Assembly (NCBI RefSeq): GCF_025548555.1
Contig: NZ_JAJLPA010000015.1
Span: forward strand, 1-64,000
DNA: 64,000 bases
Origin: Sphingomonas sp. A2-49
Lineage (GTDB): Bacteria > Pseudomonadota > Alphaproteobacteria > Sphingomonadales > Sphingomonadaceae
Direction: 5' to 3'
The position numbers and the translations under genes are program-made. Below are positions 12,538 through 20,446 of the stretch, one piece after another. The notes under the pieces are model-generated. The model worked only from the letters and a program-made list of their open reading frames with translations. It was not told the DNA's origin and ran no database searches. The stretch's first letter is position 1; each line of letters opens with the position of its first letter.

Positions 12538-13797
12538 ATGACCCCCGCCACCCCCCGCTATCGTGCGCTCGTGTTGGCGATGCTGCTGCTCGTCTACACG
12601 TTCAACTTCCTCGACCGGCAGATCCTCGGCATCCTGGTCGCGCCGATCAAGGCCGAGCTTCAGCTCAGCGACACGCAGCTGGGCGCGCTCGGCGGCATCG
12701 CCTTCGCCCTGCTCTATTCGACGCTGGCGATCCCGCTCGCGCTGGTCGCGGACCGGACCAGCCGCAGCTGGGTCATCACGATCAGCCTCGGCGTGTGGAG
12801 CGCGTTCACCGCCCTGTGCGGGCTCGCCACCGGTTTCTGGCAATTCTTCGTCTTTCGCCTGGGCGTCGGCGTCGGCGAGGCGGGCGGCGTCGCGCCGAGC
12901 TATGCGATGATCGCCGACTATTTCCCGCCGCACCAGCGGGCACGGGCGCTGTCGATCTATTCGCTCGGCATTCCGGTCGGGCTTGCCGCCGGCGCGCTGC
13001 TCGGCGGCCTGCTGGCGAGCGCGGTCAACTGGCGCTGGGCGTTCGTCGCGGTCGGGCTCGCCGGTATCGTCATCGCGCCGGTCTTTCGCCTGATCGTGAA
13101 GGAACCGCCGCGGGGTGCGTTCGACCCGCCCGCAGCGACCCCGGCGGAGCGCGTATCGGTGTGGGCCGTCTTCGCGCTGCTCGCCGCCAAGCCCAGTTTC
13201 TGGCTGATGGCGTTCGCCGCCGCGTTCAGCTCGCTGTGCGGCTATGGCCTCGCCTTCTGGGTGCCCTCGGTCCTGATCCGGTCGTTCGGCTTCACGCTGC
13301 TGACCGCGTCGCAATATATCGGCTCGCTGCTGCTGATCGGCGGGACGATCGGCGTGTTCGCCGGCGGCTGGCTTGCCGACCGGCTCGGCAAGAGCGACCG
13401 CGGCATCTATGCCCGGCTGCCCGCCATCGCCTGGATCGTCACCGTGCCGCTGTTCGCCGCGGGCCTGACCAGCGGATCGCCGACGCTGTCGTGGTTCCTG
13501 TTCCTGATCCCCAACGGGCTCAACATCCTGTGGCTGGGGCCGGTGACGACCGCGGTCCAGCATCTGGTGCCGCCGCCGATGCGCGCAACGGCGTCGGCGA
13601 GCTTCCTGTTCATCAACAACCTGATCGGGCTGGGGCTGGGATCGCTGGTGATGGGGCGGCTGTCCGACGCGATGACCGCGGTGCATGGCACCGACGCGCT
13701 GCGCTACGCGACGCTCTACGCGCTCGGCTTCTACCTGATCGCCGCGGTGCTGATGCTGCTCGCGGTGAGGCCGCTCAGGCGCGACTGGGTGGGGTGA
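12538..13797 (+). CDS. MFS transporter, spinster-like
   Basis: Inner-membrane transporter of 419 residues with about 12 hydrophobic helices. N-terminal TFNFLDRQILGILVAPIKAE and the loop motif ADRTSRSW, then RLGVGVGEAGGVAPSYAMIA, are typical of the spinster-like MFS branch often found beside TonB receptors in sphingomonads. AAGGAGCGCGC precedes the ATG. With the upstream receptor it could move one substrate across outer and inner membranes; the substrate and the direction of transport are not determined by the sequence. Confidence 0.92.
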   Translation: MTPATPRYRALVLAMLLLVYTFNFLDRQILGILVAPIKAELQLSDTQLGALGGIAFALLYSTLAIPLALVADRTSRSWVITISLGVWSAFTALCGLATGFWQFFVFRLGVGVGEAGGVAPSYAMIADYFPPHQRARALSIYSLGIPVGLAAGALLGGLLASAVNWRWAFVAVGLAGIVIAPVFRLIVKEPPRGAFDPPAATPAERVSVWAVFALLAAKPSFWLMAFAAAFSSLCGYGLAFWVPSVLIRSFGFTLLTASQYIGSLLLIGGTIGVFAGGWLADRLGKSDRGIYARLPAIAWIVTVPLFAAGLTSGSPTLSWFLFLIPNGLNILWLGPVTTAVQHLVPPPMRATASASFLFINNLIGLGLGSLVMGRLSDAMTAVHGTDALRYATLYALGFYLIAAVLMLLAVRPLRRDWVG

Positions 13798-13817
13798 GGG
13801 TCTGGCCTCGAAGCGCC

Positions 13818-13873
13818 TACCGCTCGCGCGCCGCGGCGAGCTTCACCTCGGCGTAACGATCGGTGCCATAGCC
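13818..13873 (-). pseudogene. Duplicated remnant of the prfC 3' end
   Basis: This 56 bp stretch matches the last 56 bases of prfC (14071-14126) at 46 positions. Read on the minus strand it gives GYGTDRYAEVKLAAARER then a TAG stop, against GYIADRYAKVRFAATRER-stop at the real prfC end. No upstream prfC sequence accompanies it. It sits about 200 bp downstream of the true stop, with a REP-like palindromic element between the two copies, so it looks like a relic of a local tandem duplication. Confidence 0.7.
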
Positions 13874-13880
13874 AGCCCCC

Positions 13881-13975
13881 CGTCATTCCCGCGCAGGCGG
13901 GAATCCATAACTACCGCGCTGGCGATGGAGCCGACAGGTCGGCCAGTATGGATCCCCGCCTTCGCGGGGATGACG
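13881..13975. repeat. REP/BIME-like paired palindrome, copy 1
   Basis: 95 bp element whose left end cgtcattcccgcgcaggcgg and right end (ccccgccttcgcggggatgacg) are each a short hairpin and are inverted relative to each other. The same architecture recurs at 23441, 57235 and 57447. Intergenic, no coding content and no associated transposase in the window. Confidence 0.8.
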
Positions 13976-14069
13976 AAGCAGGAAAGGTCCGGCGACCCAG
14001 CGCAGCCTGGGACAGGACAGGCGGCGGGACCTTTGCCTTCCTTTTTCTCAGGCTACGATCACCCTCGTC

Positions 14070-15596
14070 CTACCGCTCGCGCGTCGCGGCGAACCGCACC
14101 TTGGCGTAGCGGTCGGCGATATAGCCGACCTCCCACGCGCTCTTGGCGAGGAACACCGGATTGCCGTCGCGGTCCTTGGCCATCGCCGACCGGTTGAGGT
14201 CCATGAACTGCTTGAGGTCGGCGGGGTCCACCGCCGACACCCAGCGCGCGGTATCGAACGGCGCCGGTTCCAGCGCGGCGGCGACCTTGTATTCGGCGTC
14301 GAGCCGGCTCAGCAACACCTCGAGCTGGAGCTGGCCGACGACGCCGATGATCCAGTTCGAGCCGATCTCCGGATAGAAGACCTGCGTCACGCCCTCCTCG
14401 GCCATGTCGTCGAGCGCCTTGCGCAGCTGCTTGGTCTTGGTCGGATCCTTCAGCTGGACGCGACGCAGGATCTCGGGCGCGAAATTGGGCAGGCCGGTGA
14501 AACGCACGTCGGCCCGTTCGGACAGGGTGTCGCCGACGCGCAGCGTGCCGTGGTTGGGGATGCCGATGATGTCGCCCGGGAACGCCTCGTCGGCGACCTC
14601 GCGCGTCTGGGCGAAGAACAGGATCGGCGAATGCACCGCAATCGGCTTGCCGCTGCCCGACGGGGTCAGCTTCATGCCGCGCTTGAACGTGCCCGAACAC
14701 AGCCGCATGAACGCGATCCGGTCGCGGTGGTTGGGATCCATGTTCGCCTGCACCTTGAAGACGAAGCCCGTCACCTCGTCCATGTCGGGGGACACCGGCG
14801 CGGGCTCGGCCGGTTGCGGACGCGGCGGCGGCGCATAATCGGCGAGCGCGCCGATCAGTTCGGCGACGCCGAAATCCTTCAGCGCGGACCCGAAATAGAC
14901 CGGGGTCAGATCGCCGTTGCGATAGGCCTCCGCATCGAAGGCGGCGTATCCCGCCTGCGCCAGCTCGATCTCCTCCGACCAGCGATCGGACAGCGCCGGC
15001 GCCTCCTCCGTCTTGCCGAGGAAGGCGCGGCTGTCGCCCTCGGGCCGGCTGATGCGATTGGTGACGAGGTCGAGCACGCCCTCGAACTCGCCGCCCATGC
15101 CGACCGGCCAGCTCATCGGGCAGACGTCGAGCGCCAGCATGTCGGCAATCTCGTCGAGCAATTCGAAGATCGGGCGCCCTTCGCGATCGACCTTGTTGAC
15201 GAAGGTGATGATCGGCACCGAGCGCAGCCGGCACACCTCGAACAGCTTGCGCGTCTGCGGCTCGATGCCCTTGGCGGCGTCGATCACCATCACCGCCGAA
15301 TCGACCGCGGTCAGCGTGCGATAGGTGTCCTCGCTGAAATCCTCGTGCCCCGGCGTGTCGAGCAAGTTGAAGGTGATGCCGTCGCGCTCGAACGTCATCA
15401 CCGAACTGGTGACGGAGATGCCGCGCTGCTGCTCGATCTTCATCCAGTCCGACCGAGCGCGCCGGTTGGCGCCCCGCGCCTTCACTTCGCCGGCGAGGTG
15501 GATCGCGCCGCCGAAATACAGCAGCTTTTCGGTCAGCGTCGTCTTGCCGGCGTCCGGGTGGGAAATGATCGCGAAGGTGCGGCGGGGGGAGGTCAC
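14070..15596 (-). CDS. prfC: Peptide chain release factor 3
   Basis: Translational GTPase that recycles RF1/RF2 from the ribosome after peptide release; 508 residues. The G domain has SHPDAGKTTL (P-loop 12-19), QQRGISVTSS (switch I), DTPGHEDF (switch II) and NKVDREG. Domain II and the C-terminal RF3 domain follow, with PHRDRIAFMRLCSGTF-like and YIADRYAKVRFA segments. The start is GTG (VTSPRRTFAIISHPDAG), because the conserved G1 motif begins only 12 residues in. Its 3' end is partly duplicated about 200 bp downstream. Confidence 0.95.
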   Translation of the reverse strand: MTSPRRTFAIISHPDAGKTTLTEKLLYFGGAIHLAGEVKARGANRRARSDWMKIEQQRGISVTSSVMTFERDGITFNLLDTPGHEDFSEDTYRTLTAVDSAVMVIDAAKGIEPQTRKLFEVCRLRSVPIITFVNKVDREGRPIFELLDEIADMLALDVCPMSWPVGMGGEFEGVLDLVTNRISRPEGDSRAFLGKTEEAPALSDRWSEEIELAQAGYAAFDAEAYRNGDLTPVYFGSALKDFGVAELIGALADYAPPPRPQPAEPAPVSPDMDEVTGFVFKVQANMDPNHRDRIAFMRLCSGTFKRGMKLTPSGSGKPIAVHSPILFFAQTREVADEAFPGDIIGIPNHGTLRVGDTLSERADVRFTGLPNFAPEILRRVQLKDPTKTKQLRKALDDMAEEGVTQVFYPEIGSNWIIGVVGQLQLEVLLSRLDAEYKVAAALEPAPFDTARWVSAVDPADLKQFMDLNRSAMAKDRDGNPVFLAKSAWEVGYIADRYAKVRFAATRER

Positions 15597-15845
15597 TGGC
15601 GCGGGTCTCGGGATGGCGCGCGACTCGGACGAGCGGCGCGGAAGTTGGCGAAGTTAGCGACACGTCGCGGCGAAAAACGCCCTCCGCCCGCGGCTCCGGG
15701 ACGGAGCGGCGCAAGGCGGGATGTGGCGGTCATGGCGGCGCTTTGCCAGAAGTGGGGCGTGTAGGACAGCGGAGTTTGCACCACCCCTGCAAAGCCGCGC
15801 GCCGGCGTCGCCGCAACGCCCGCGCGAGCGGCGCGGTGGGCCGGC

Positions 15846-16721
15846 CTATCGCTCCAGCGTCACGCGCATGACGATCCGCGTCTCGCCGTGCGCGGGCACC
15901 TCGAACACGCCGGGCTTGTCGCGATAGTCGCCCGTATAGCCTTCCGGATCGGCGATGCCGTGCCAGGGCTCGACGCAGACATAGGCCGCGCCGGGCTTGG
16001 TCCAGACGCCGAGCATCGGCGTATCGGGAAAGGCGATGCGCAGCCGCGGCCCCGCCTGCGCGCCATAGGTGACCGCGTCGGAGCGGACCCGATCCCACAC
16101 CAGCGCATCGTCCGCGAACAGATCGTCGCGCAATGCGAGGACGCGTCCGGTCAGCGGCGACGGCTTGCGCGCCGCCGCGATCCTCCCGTCCGCCGCGATC
16201 GTGCGCAGCATGTCTGGTTCGTCGGCGGCGAAGACGATGCGGTGCGCGGCCCGGTCCTCGCCATAGGGCAGCGGCCAGGCGAAGGCGGGGTGGAACCCGA
16301 AGCTGGCGGGCAGCGGCGCGTCGGCGGGATTGATGATCGCCGCCCCGACCGTCAGCGTGGCGCCGTCGAGCGTATAGGTGAGCTCCAGCCGGAACGCGAA
16401 GGGATAGCTTGCGCGCGTCGCCGCCGAATCGGTCAGCGCGAAGGTAACGCTGGCATCGCTCGTCGCCGCAATCGCGAACGTCGATCGCCGCGCGAACCCG
16501 TGTTTCTGCATCGGATAGGCGTGGCCGTCGACGTGGATCGTTTCCTCGAACGGCATGCCCACGACGGGGAACAGGATCGGCGCATGGCCGGTCCAGAAGG
16601 CCGGATCGGCATCGGTCATCAGTTCGCGCCCGCCGGCGTCGCGGAGATGGGTGAGTTCGGCGCCGATCGGATTGATCGCCGCGGTCAGCGCGTCGGAACG
16701 GATGGTGACGAGGTCGGTCAT
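15846..16721 (-). CDS. Aldose 1-epimerase family protein (LacX-like)
   Basis: Galactose-mutarotase-like beta-sandwich protein of 291 residues, expected to act on sugar anomers or a related hexose derivative in the cytosol. Seen: INPIGAELTHLRDAGGREL near the N-terminus, HAPILFPVVGM, MQKHGFARRSTF (the conserved histidine-containing HGFAR motif), FGFHPAFAWPLP (second histidine) and a C-terminal VCVEPWHGIADPEGY loop with the conserved Glu. This matches the LacX-like branch rather than GalM proper. There is no sugar operon around it, so the substrate is open. About 85 bp separate it from the L,D-transpeptidase. Confidence 0.88.
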   Translation of the reverse strand: MTDLVTIRSDALTAAINPIGAELTHLRDAGGRELMTDADPAFWTGHAPILFPVVGMPFEETIHVDGHAYPMQKHGFARRSTFAIAATSDASVTFALTDSAATRASYPFAFRLELTYTLDGATLTVGAAIINPADAPLPASFGFHPAFAWPLPYGEDRAAHRIVFAADEPDMLRTIAADGRIAAARKPSPLTGRVLALRDDLFADDALVWDRVRSDAVTYGAQAGPRLRIAFPDTPMLGVWTKPGAAYVCVEPWHGIADPEGYTGDYRDKPGVFEVPAHGETRIVMRVTLER

Positions 16722-16806
16722 GCGGTCGTCCTGGCAATACGGGGTCTGCGCCGCCCTTTACCCCGCCCCCCGGATTTGGCGAAGGGGGCGCGCGACGGCA
16801 CCGGGA

Positions 16807-17388
16807 TCAGCGCAGGCCCGTGGCGGGATCGGCGGCGTCGACACCCGCCGCCGCCGCGTCGCGCGCATCCGCCGGCGTCGGCGGCACCCACCCTTCGGCC
16901 GCCGAGGCATCGGTGACCAGCACCGGCGTCCCCTTCGCGGTGACCGCGAACAGGCGCCGGGCGAATTCGGTCGGTACGCGGATGCAGCCGTGCGAGGCGG
17001 GGAAACCGGGGTTCATGCCGGCATGGATCGCGACGCCATCCCACGTCAGCCGCTGCATGAACGGCATCGGCGCGCTGTCGTAGAGGTTGCTCCTGTGCTT
17101 CTCCGACTTCTGCAGGATCGGAAAGACGCCCAGCGGCGTGTCCTTGCCGTCCTTGCCCGTCGATACCGTCGATGCCGCGATCAGCAGGTCCCCGCGATAG
17201 ACATAGGCCTTCTGGTCGGGGATCGAGATGACGATGCTGACCGGTTCGAGCGTCGCATTGTCGTTCCACAGGAAGCGGTTCGGCGCGAGGGCGGCGACCT
17301 CGGGTGCCAGCGCATCGGTCGCGGCATGCGCGCTCGCAGGGGCGATGGCGAGGATCGCGGCGGCGGCCGTGGCGAGCCAGTGATTCAT
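16807..17388 (-). CDS. L,D-transpeptidase (YkuD domain), periplasmic
   Basis: Peptidoglycan cross-linking or lipoprotein-attaching enzyme of 193 residues. A signal peptide (MNHWLATAAAAILAIAPASA) is followed by the YkuD domain. The active site HAGMNPGFPASHGCIRVP gives H122, H133, catalytic C135 and R137. The substrate-facing strand VSIVISIPDQKAYVYRGD is typical. The start was chosen because it exposes the signal peptide; the frame stays open far upstream but without sense. Divergent from a second, differently folded L,D-transpeptidase-type gene 211 bp away. Confidence 0.92.
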   Translation of the reverse strand: MNHWLATAAAAILAIAPASAHAATDALAPEVAALAPNRFLWNDNATLEPVSIVISIPDQKAYVYRGDLLIAASTVSTGKDGKDTPLGVFPILQKSEKHRSNLYDSAPMPFMQRLTWDGVAIHAGMNPGFPASHGCIRVPTEFARRLFAVTAKGTPVLVTDASAAEGWVPPTPADARDAAAAGVDAADPATGLR

Positions 17389-17599
17389 GTCGTATCGTCC
17401 TTGTCCGTCCCGTCCCCCTCTCGCCCGAATGAACGCACGACTCCGCCGATCGTGCCGGTCCCGATTCGGGACCGATCGGGCCCGCGCCGCGCCCAACCGT
17501 GCAACCGAAACGCCGACCGGGGCACACGGCAGCAGAAAATTAAGTCCAAAGCTGCTATATGCCATGCACGGGGCAACGACCGGGGCTTTTGAAATTTCG

Positions 17600-18310
17600 A
17601 TGCAAATTGAGCACGATGGCGCACATGACCGACGCGCGCTGCTGAAGAACGGACTGGTGCTGGCGGCGACGCTGGCGGTGCCGAGCACCGTATCCGCAGC
17701 CACCCGTCGTCTGACCCAGCGCGATCTGCGCCCGGTGACCGAGCCGCCATTGCCCGCACCGCGACCGGTGGCGTTCGCGCGCCCGGTCACCTCGCCGCGC
17801 GTCGTCCGCCCGGACCTGATGCGCCAGGCGATGGCCGCGCTCGACCAGCACGGCCGCCGCGTGGCGCAGCGCGACCGGATCGCGATCGCCGACATGTCCG
17901 CGCCCTCGTCCGAGGCACGCTTCCACCTCGTCAACCTGATCTCGGGCAAGAGCCGGTCGTTCCTGGTCGCGCATGGCAGCGGCTCCGATCCCGCCCACAC
18001 CGGTTTCCTGAAGCGCTTTTCCAACGAGCCCAATTCCAACGCCTCGTCGCAGGGCACGTTCGTCACCGCCGATTATTACGTCGGCAAGCACGGCCATTCG
18101 CAGCGGCTCGTCGGGCTCGACCCGACCAACGACAATGCTCTGTCGCGCGCGATCGTCGTCCATTCCGCCTGGTATGCGAACAAGGACATGCTGCGCACGC
18201 ACGGCATGCTCGGCCGCAGCCAGGGCTGTTTCGCGGTCGGCGAGGGCGACCTCGACGACGTCTTCGCGCTGCTCGGCCCGGGCCGGATGATCTTTTCCGC
18301 GAAGGTCTGA
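17600..18310 (+). CDS. Murein L,D-transpeptidase catalytic domain family protein (YkuD_2)
   Basis: Exported protein of 236 residues. The N-terminus has a twin-arginine-like stretch DRRALLKNGLVLAATLA and a hydrophobic signal ending PSTVSAA. The C-terminal two thirds is the YkuD_2 fold: AHGSGSDPAHTGFLKRFSNE, SQGTFVTADYYVGKHGHS, IVVHSAWYA (H188) and GMLGRSQGCFAV with the presumed catalytic C210. ATG at 17564 would add twelve residues; neither start has a clear ribosome site, so I took the one giving a tidy signal peptide. The role is probably cell-wall remodelling, inferred from the family. Confidence 0.85.
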   Translation: MQIEHDGAHDRRALLKNGLVLAATLAVPSTVSAATRRLTQRDLRPVTEPPLPAPRPVAFARPVTSPRVVRPDLMRQAMAALDQHGRRVAQRDRIAIADMSAPSSEARFHLVNLISGKSRSFLVAHGSGSDPAHTGFLKRFSNEPNSNASSQGTFVTADYYVGKHGHSQRLVGLDPTNDNALSRAIVVHSAWYANKDMLRTHGMLGRSQGCFAVGEGDLDDVFALLGPGRMIFSAKV

Positions 18311-18334
18311 CCGCGCGTCGGCGTCGATCGGTCG

Positions 18335-18952
18335 TCAGGCCGGTCGCCGCATCCGGAACAGCGCGTCGGGACCGATCTCGAAATAATCCGCGGGGCCGCC
18401 GCCGCGCAGCACCGGCGCCGCGCGCGCCGTCTGATAGACGCCGTCGTCGAGCATCGCGGTGTCGATATGGATGCCGATCGCCTCACCGATCACCAGATAC
18501 TGGTCGAGTTCGGTCCCCGCATGATCCTTCAGCCGGACCAGCTGGGTGAGCCGGCATTCGAACGCCGCCGGGCTTCCCGCCACGCGCTCGGGCGCGACCA
18601 GCCGCGACGGCAGCGTCGCAAGGCCCGCCAGCGCGAATTCGTCGACCTGCGGCGGTACGGTGGCCGAGGTCGCGTTCATCGCCTCCGCCAGATCGCGCGT
18701 CGCGAGGTTCCAGACGAATTCGCCCGTCGCCTCGACATTGGCGACGCTGTCCTTCCGGCCCACGCTGGAAAAGGCGATCAGCGGCGGCGTGTAGTTGATG
18801 AGGTTGAAGAAGCTGTAGGGCGCGATGTTGCGCACTCCCGCGGCCGACACGGTGCTGATCCAGCCGATCGGCCGGGGCGCGACGATCGCGTTGACGGGAT
18901 CGTGCGGCAGGCGGTGGCCGGCGCGCGGTTCGTAGAAATGCCATTCGGTCAT
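18335..18952 (-). CDS. Flavin reductase family protein (FMN-binding)
   Basis: FMN-binding split-barrel protein of 205 residues. Family blocks: NAIVAPRPIGWISTVSAAG (FMN phosphate-binding start), NIAPYSFFNLINYTPPLIAF, SVANVEATGEFVWNLATRDL and a final FEIGPDALFRMRRP. Such proteins reduce flavin with NAD(P)H or act as flavoprotein oxidoreductases on small substrates; the specific reaction is not readable. The start is the ATG giving MTEWHFYEPRAGHRLPHDP, typical of the family. Divergent from the cytochrome b gene with only 26 bp between starts, so their promoters must overlap each other or the coding regions. Confidence 0.9.
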   Translation of the reverse strand: MTEWHFYEPRAGHRLPHDPVNAIVAPRPIGWISTVSAAGVRNIAPYSFFNLINYTPPLIAFSSVGRKDSVANVEATGEFVWNLATRDLAEAMNATSATVPPQVDEFALAGLATLPSRLVAPERVAGSPAAFECRLTQLVRLKDHAGTELDQYLVIGEAIGIHIDTAMLDDGVYQTARAAPVLRGGGPADYFEIGPDALFRMRRPA

Positions 18953-18978
18953 GCCGGCATAACTGCTATATCGCCCCG

Positions 18979-19686
18979 ATGGACCCAATCGCGCCCGGTA
19001 CGTCGATCCTCCGCCACGCGCTGGCGACGCGGCTGTGGCATTGGGTCAACGCGGTCGCGATGTTCGTGCTGCTCGGCAGTGGCCTCGGCATCTCCAATGC
19101 GCATCCACGGCTGTACTGGGGTCGCTACGGCGCCAATTTCGACCATGCCTGGGCGCAATTGCCGCGCTTTCCGGCGTGGATCACGATCCCGGCGAGCTAC
19201 AATCTCGCGATCTCGCGCCGCTGGCACCTGTTCTTCGCACTGGTGCTGGCGTTCGGCCTGCTCGCCTTCATGATCGCCAGCCTCGTCAACCGGCATTTCG
19301 CCCGCACGCTGCGGCTGACCCGCGCCGACGTCAGCGCCGCGCACCTGGCGAAGGACGTGCGCGACCACCTCGATTTCCGCTTCCACGATCCCGCCGACCC
19401 GGCGGCGTACAACAGCCTGCAGAAATGGAGCTATATCCTCGTCCTGTTCGTCGCGCTGCCGGCGATGATCCTGACCGGCCTCGCGCTGTCGCCGGGGATG
19501 GATGCGGCGTGGCCGTGGCTGCTCGACCTGTTCGGCGGGCGCCAGTCGGCGCGCTCGATCCACTTCGTCGCCGCCGCGCTGCTCGGCGGGTTCGTCGTGG
19601 TGCACCTGACGCTCGTCATCCTGGCGGGGGCTGGCAACGGCGTCCGGTCGATGCTGACTGGCCGATGGAAGGTCCCCGAGGCATGA
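18979..19686 (+). CDS. Cytochrome b561-type membrane protein
   Basis: Di-haem-type cytochrome b/b6 domain protein of 235 residues in the inner membrane. Hydrophobic helices lie near 18-38, 82-102, 149-170 and 192-216, with candidate haem-ligand histidines H13 or H21, H83, H195 and H209. The loop between helices 2 and 3 is charged and cytoplasmic or periplasmic. Its stop overlaps the start of a molybdoenzyme-like gene (ATGA), so the two are translationally coupled; the cytochrome probably passes electrons between that enzyme and the quinone pool. Confidence 0.88.
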   Translation: MDPIAPGTSILRHALATRLWHWVNAVAMFVLLGSGLGISNAHPRLYWGRYGANFDHAWAQLPRFPAWITIPASYNLAISRRWHLFFALVLAFGLLAFMIASLVNRHFARTLRLTRADVSAAHLAKDVRDHLDFRFHDPADPAAYNSLQKWSYILVLFVALPAMILTGLALSPGMDAAWPWLLDLFGGRQSARSIHFVAAALLGGFVVVHLTLVILAGAGNGVRSMLTGRWKVPEA

Positions 19687-20429
19687 TCGTCGCGCGCCGC
19701 ACCCTGATCGCCGGCGCCGGCGGGCTGCTGCTCGCCGGATGCGACCGCGTCGCCGCGAACCCGCAGGCGCGCCGCATCCTGTTCGCGGGCGAGGACATGC
19801 ACCGCGGCCTGCAACGCGCGCTGTTGGACCGGGGGGCGCTCGCCCCCGAATTCCGCCCCGACCAGATGTCGCCGATCTTCCGCGCCAACGGCACGCGCGA
19901 TCCGGGCACCCCCGCCTATGCGGCGATGGTCGCCGACGGCTTCGCGGGCTACCGGCTGCGCGTCGGCGGGCTGGTCGACCGGCCACTGTCGCTCAGCCTC
20001 GCGCAGCTCGCGTCGATGCCGGCGCGCAGCCAGATCACCCGCCACGATTGCGTCGAGGGATGGAGCGCGATCGGCCAGTGGCAGGGCCCGATGCTGGGCA
20101 ACGTGCTGAAGGCGGCGGGAATGCGCAGCACCGCACGCTACGTCGTCTTCACCTGCGCCGACCTGTACAACGGTCAGCCCTATTACGAATCGATCGACAC
20201 GGTCGACGCCTTCCACCCGCAGACGATCCTGGCGCTCAAGATGAACGGTGCGCGCCTCAACGTGGCCCATGGCGCGCCCGTGCGCCTGCGCGTCGAGCGC
20301 CAGCTGGGCTACAAGCACGCCAAATACGTGACCGGCATCGACGCGGTCGCCAGCCTCGCCGGGATCGGCAAGGGCAAGGGCGGCTATTGGGAGGACAATG
20401 TCGATTACGATTGGTATGCGGGCATATAG
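19683..20429 (+). CDS. Molybdopterin-dependent oxidoreductase, sulfite-oxidase fold, exported
   Basis: Protein of 248 residues with the Moco-binding sulfite oxidase/YedY-like domain. HDCVEGWSAIGQWQG holds C123, the expected molybdenum thiolate ligand; VVFTCADLYNGQPYYESID and GAPVRLRVERQLGYKHAKYV are further Moco-pocket blocks. The N-terminus MIVARRTLIAGAGGLLLAGC combines a twin-arginine pair with a lipobox (C20), so it may be a Tat-exported lipoprotein. It overlaps the cytochrome b gene by 4 bp. By analogy with MsrPQ it could be a periplasmic reductase fed by that cytochrome; the substrate is unknown. Confidence 0.88.
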   Translation: MIVARRTLIAGAGGLLLAGCDRVAANPQARRILFAGEDMHRGLQRALLDRGALAPEFRPDQMSPIFRANGTRDPGTPAYAAMVADGFAGYRLRVGGLVDRPLSLSLAQLASMPARSQITRHDCVEGWSAIGQWQGPMLGNVLKAAGMRSTARYVVFTCADLYNGQPYYESIDTVDAFHPQTILALKMNGARLNVAHGAPVRLRVERQLGYKHAKYVTGIDAVASLAGIGKGKGGYWEDNVDYDWYAGI

Positions 20430-20446
20430 GACATTAAGGGCGTCGC

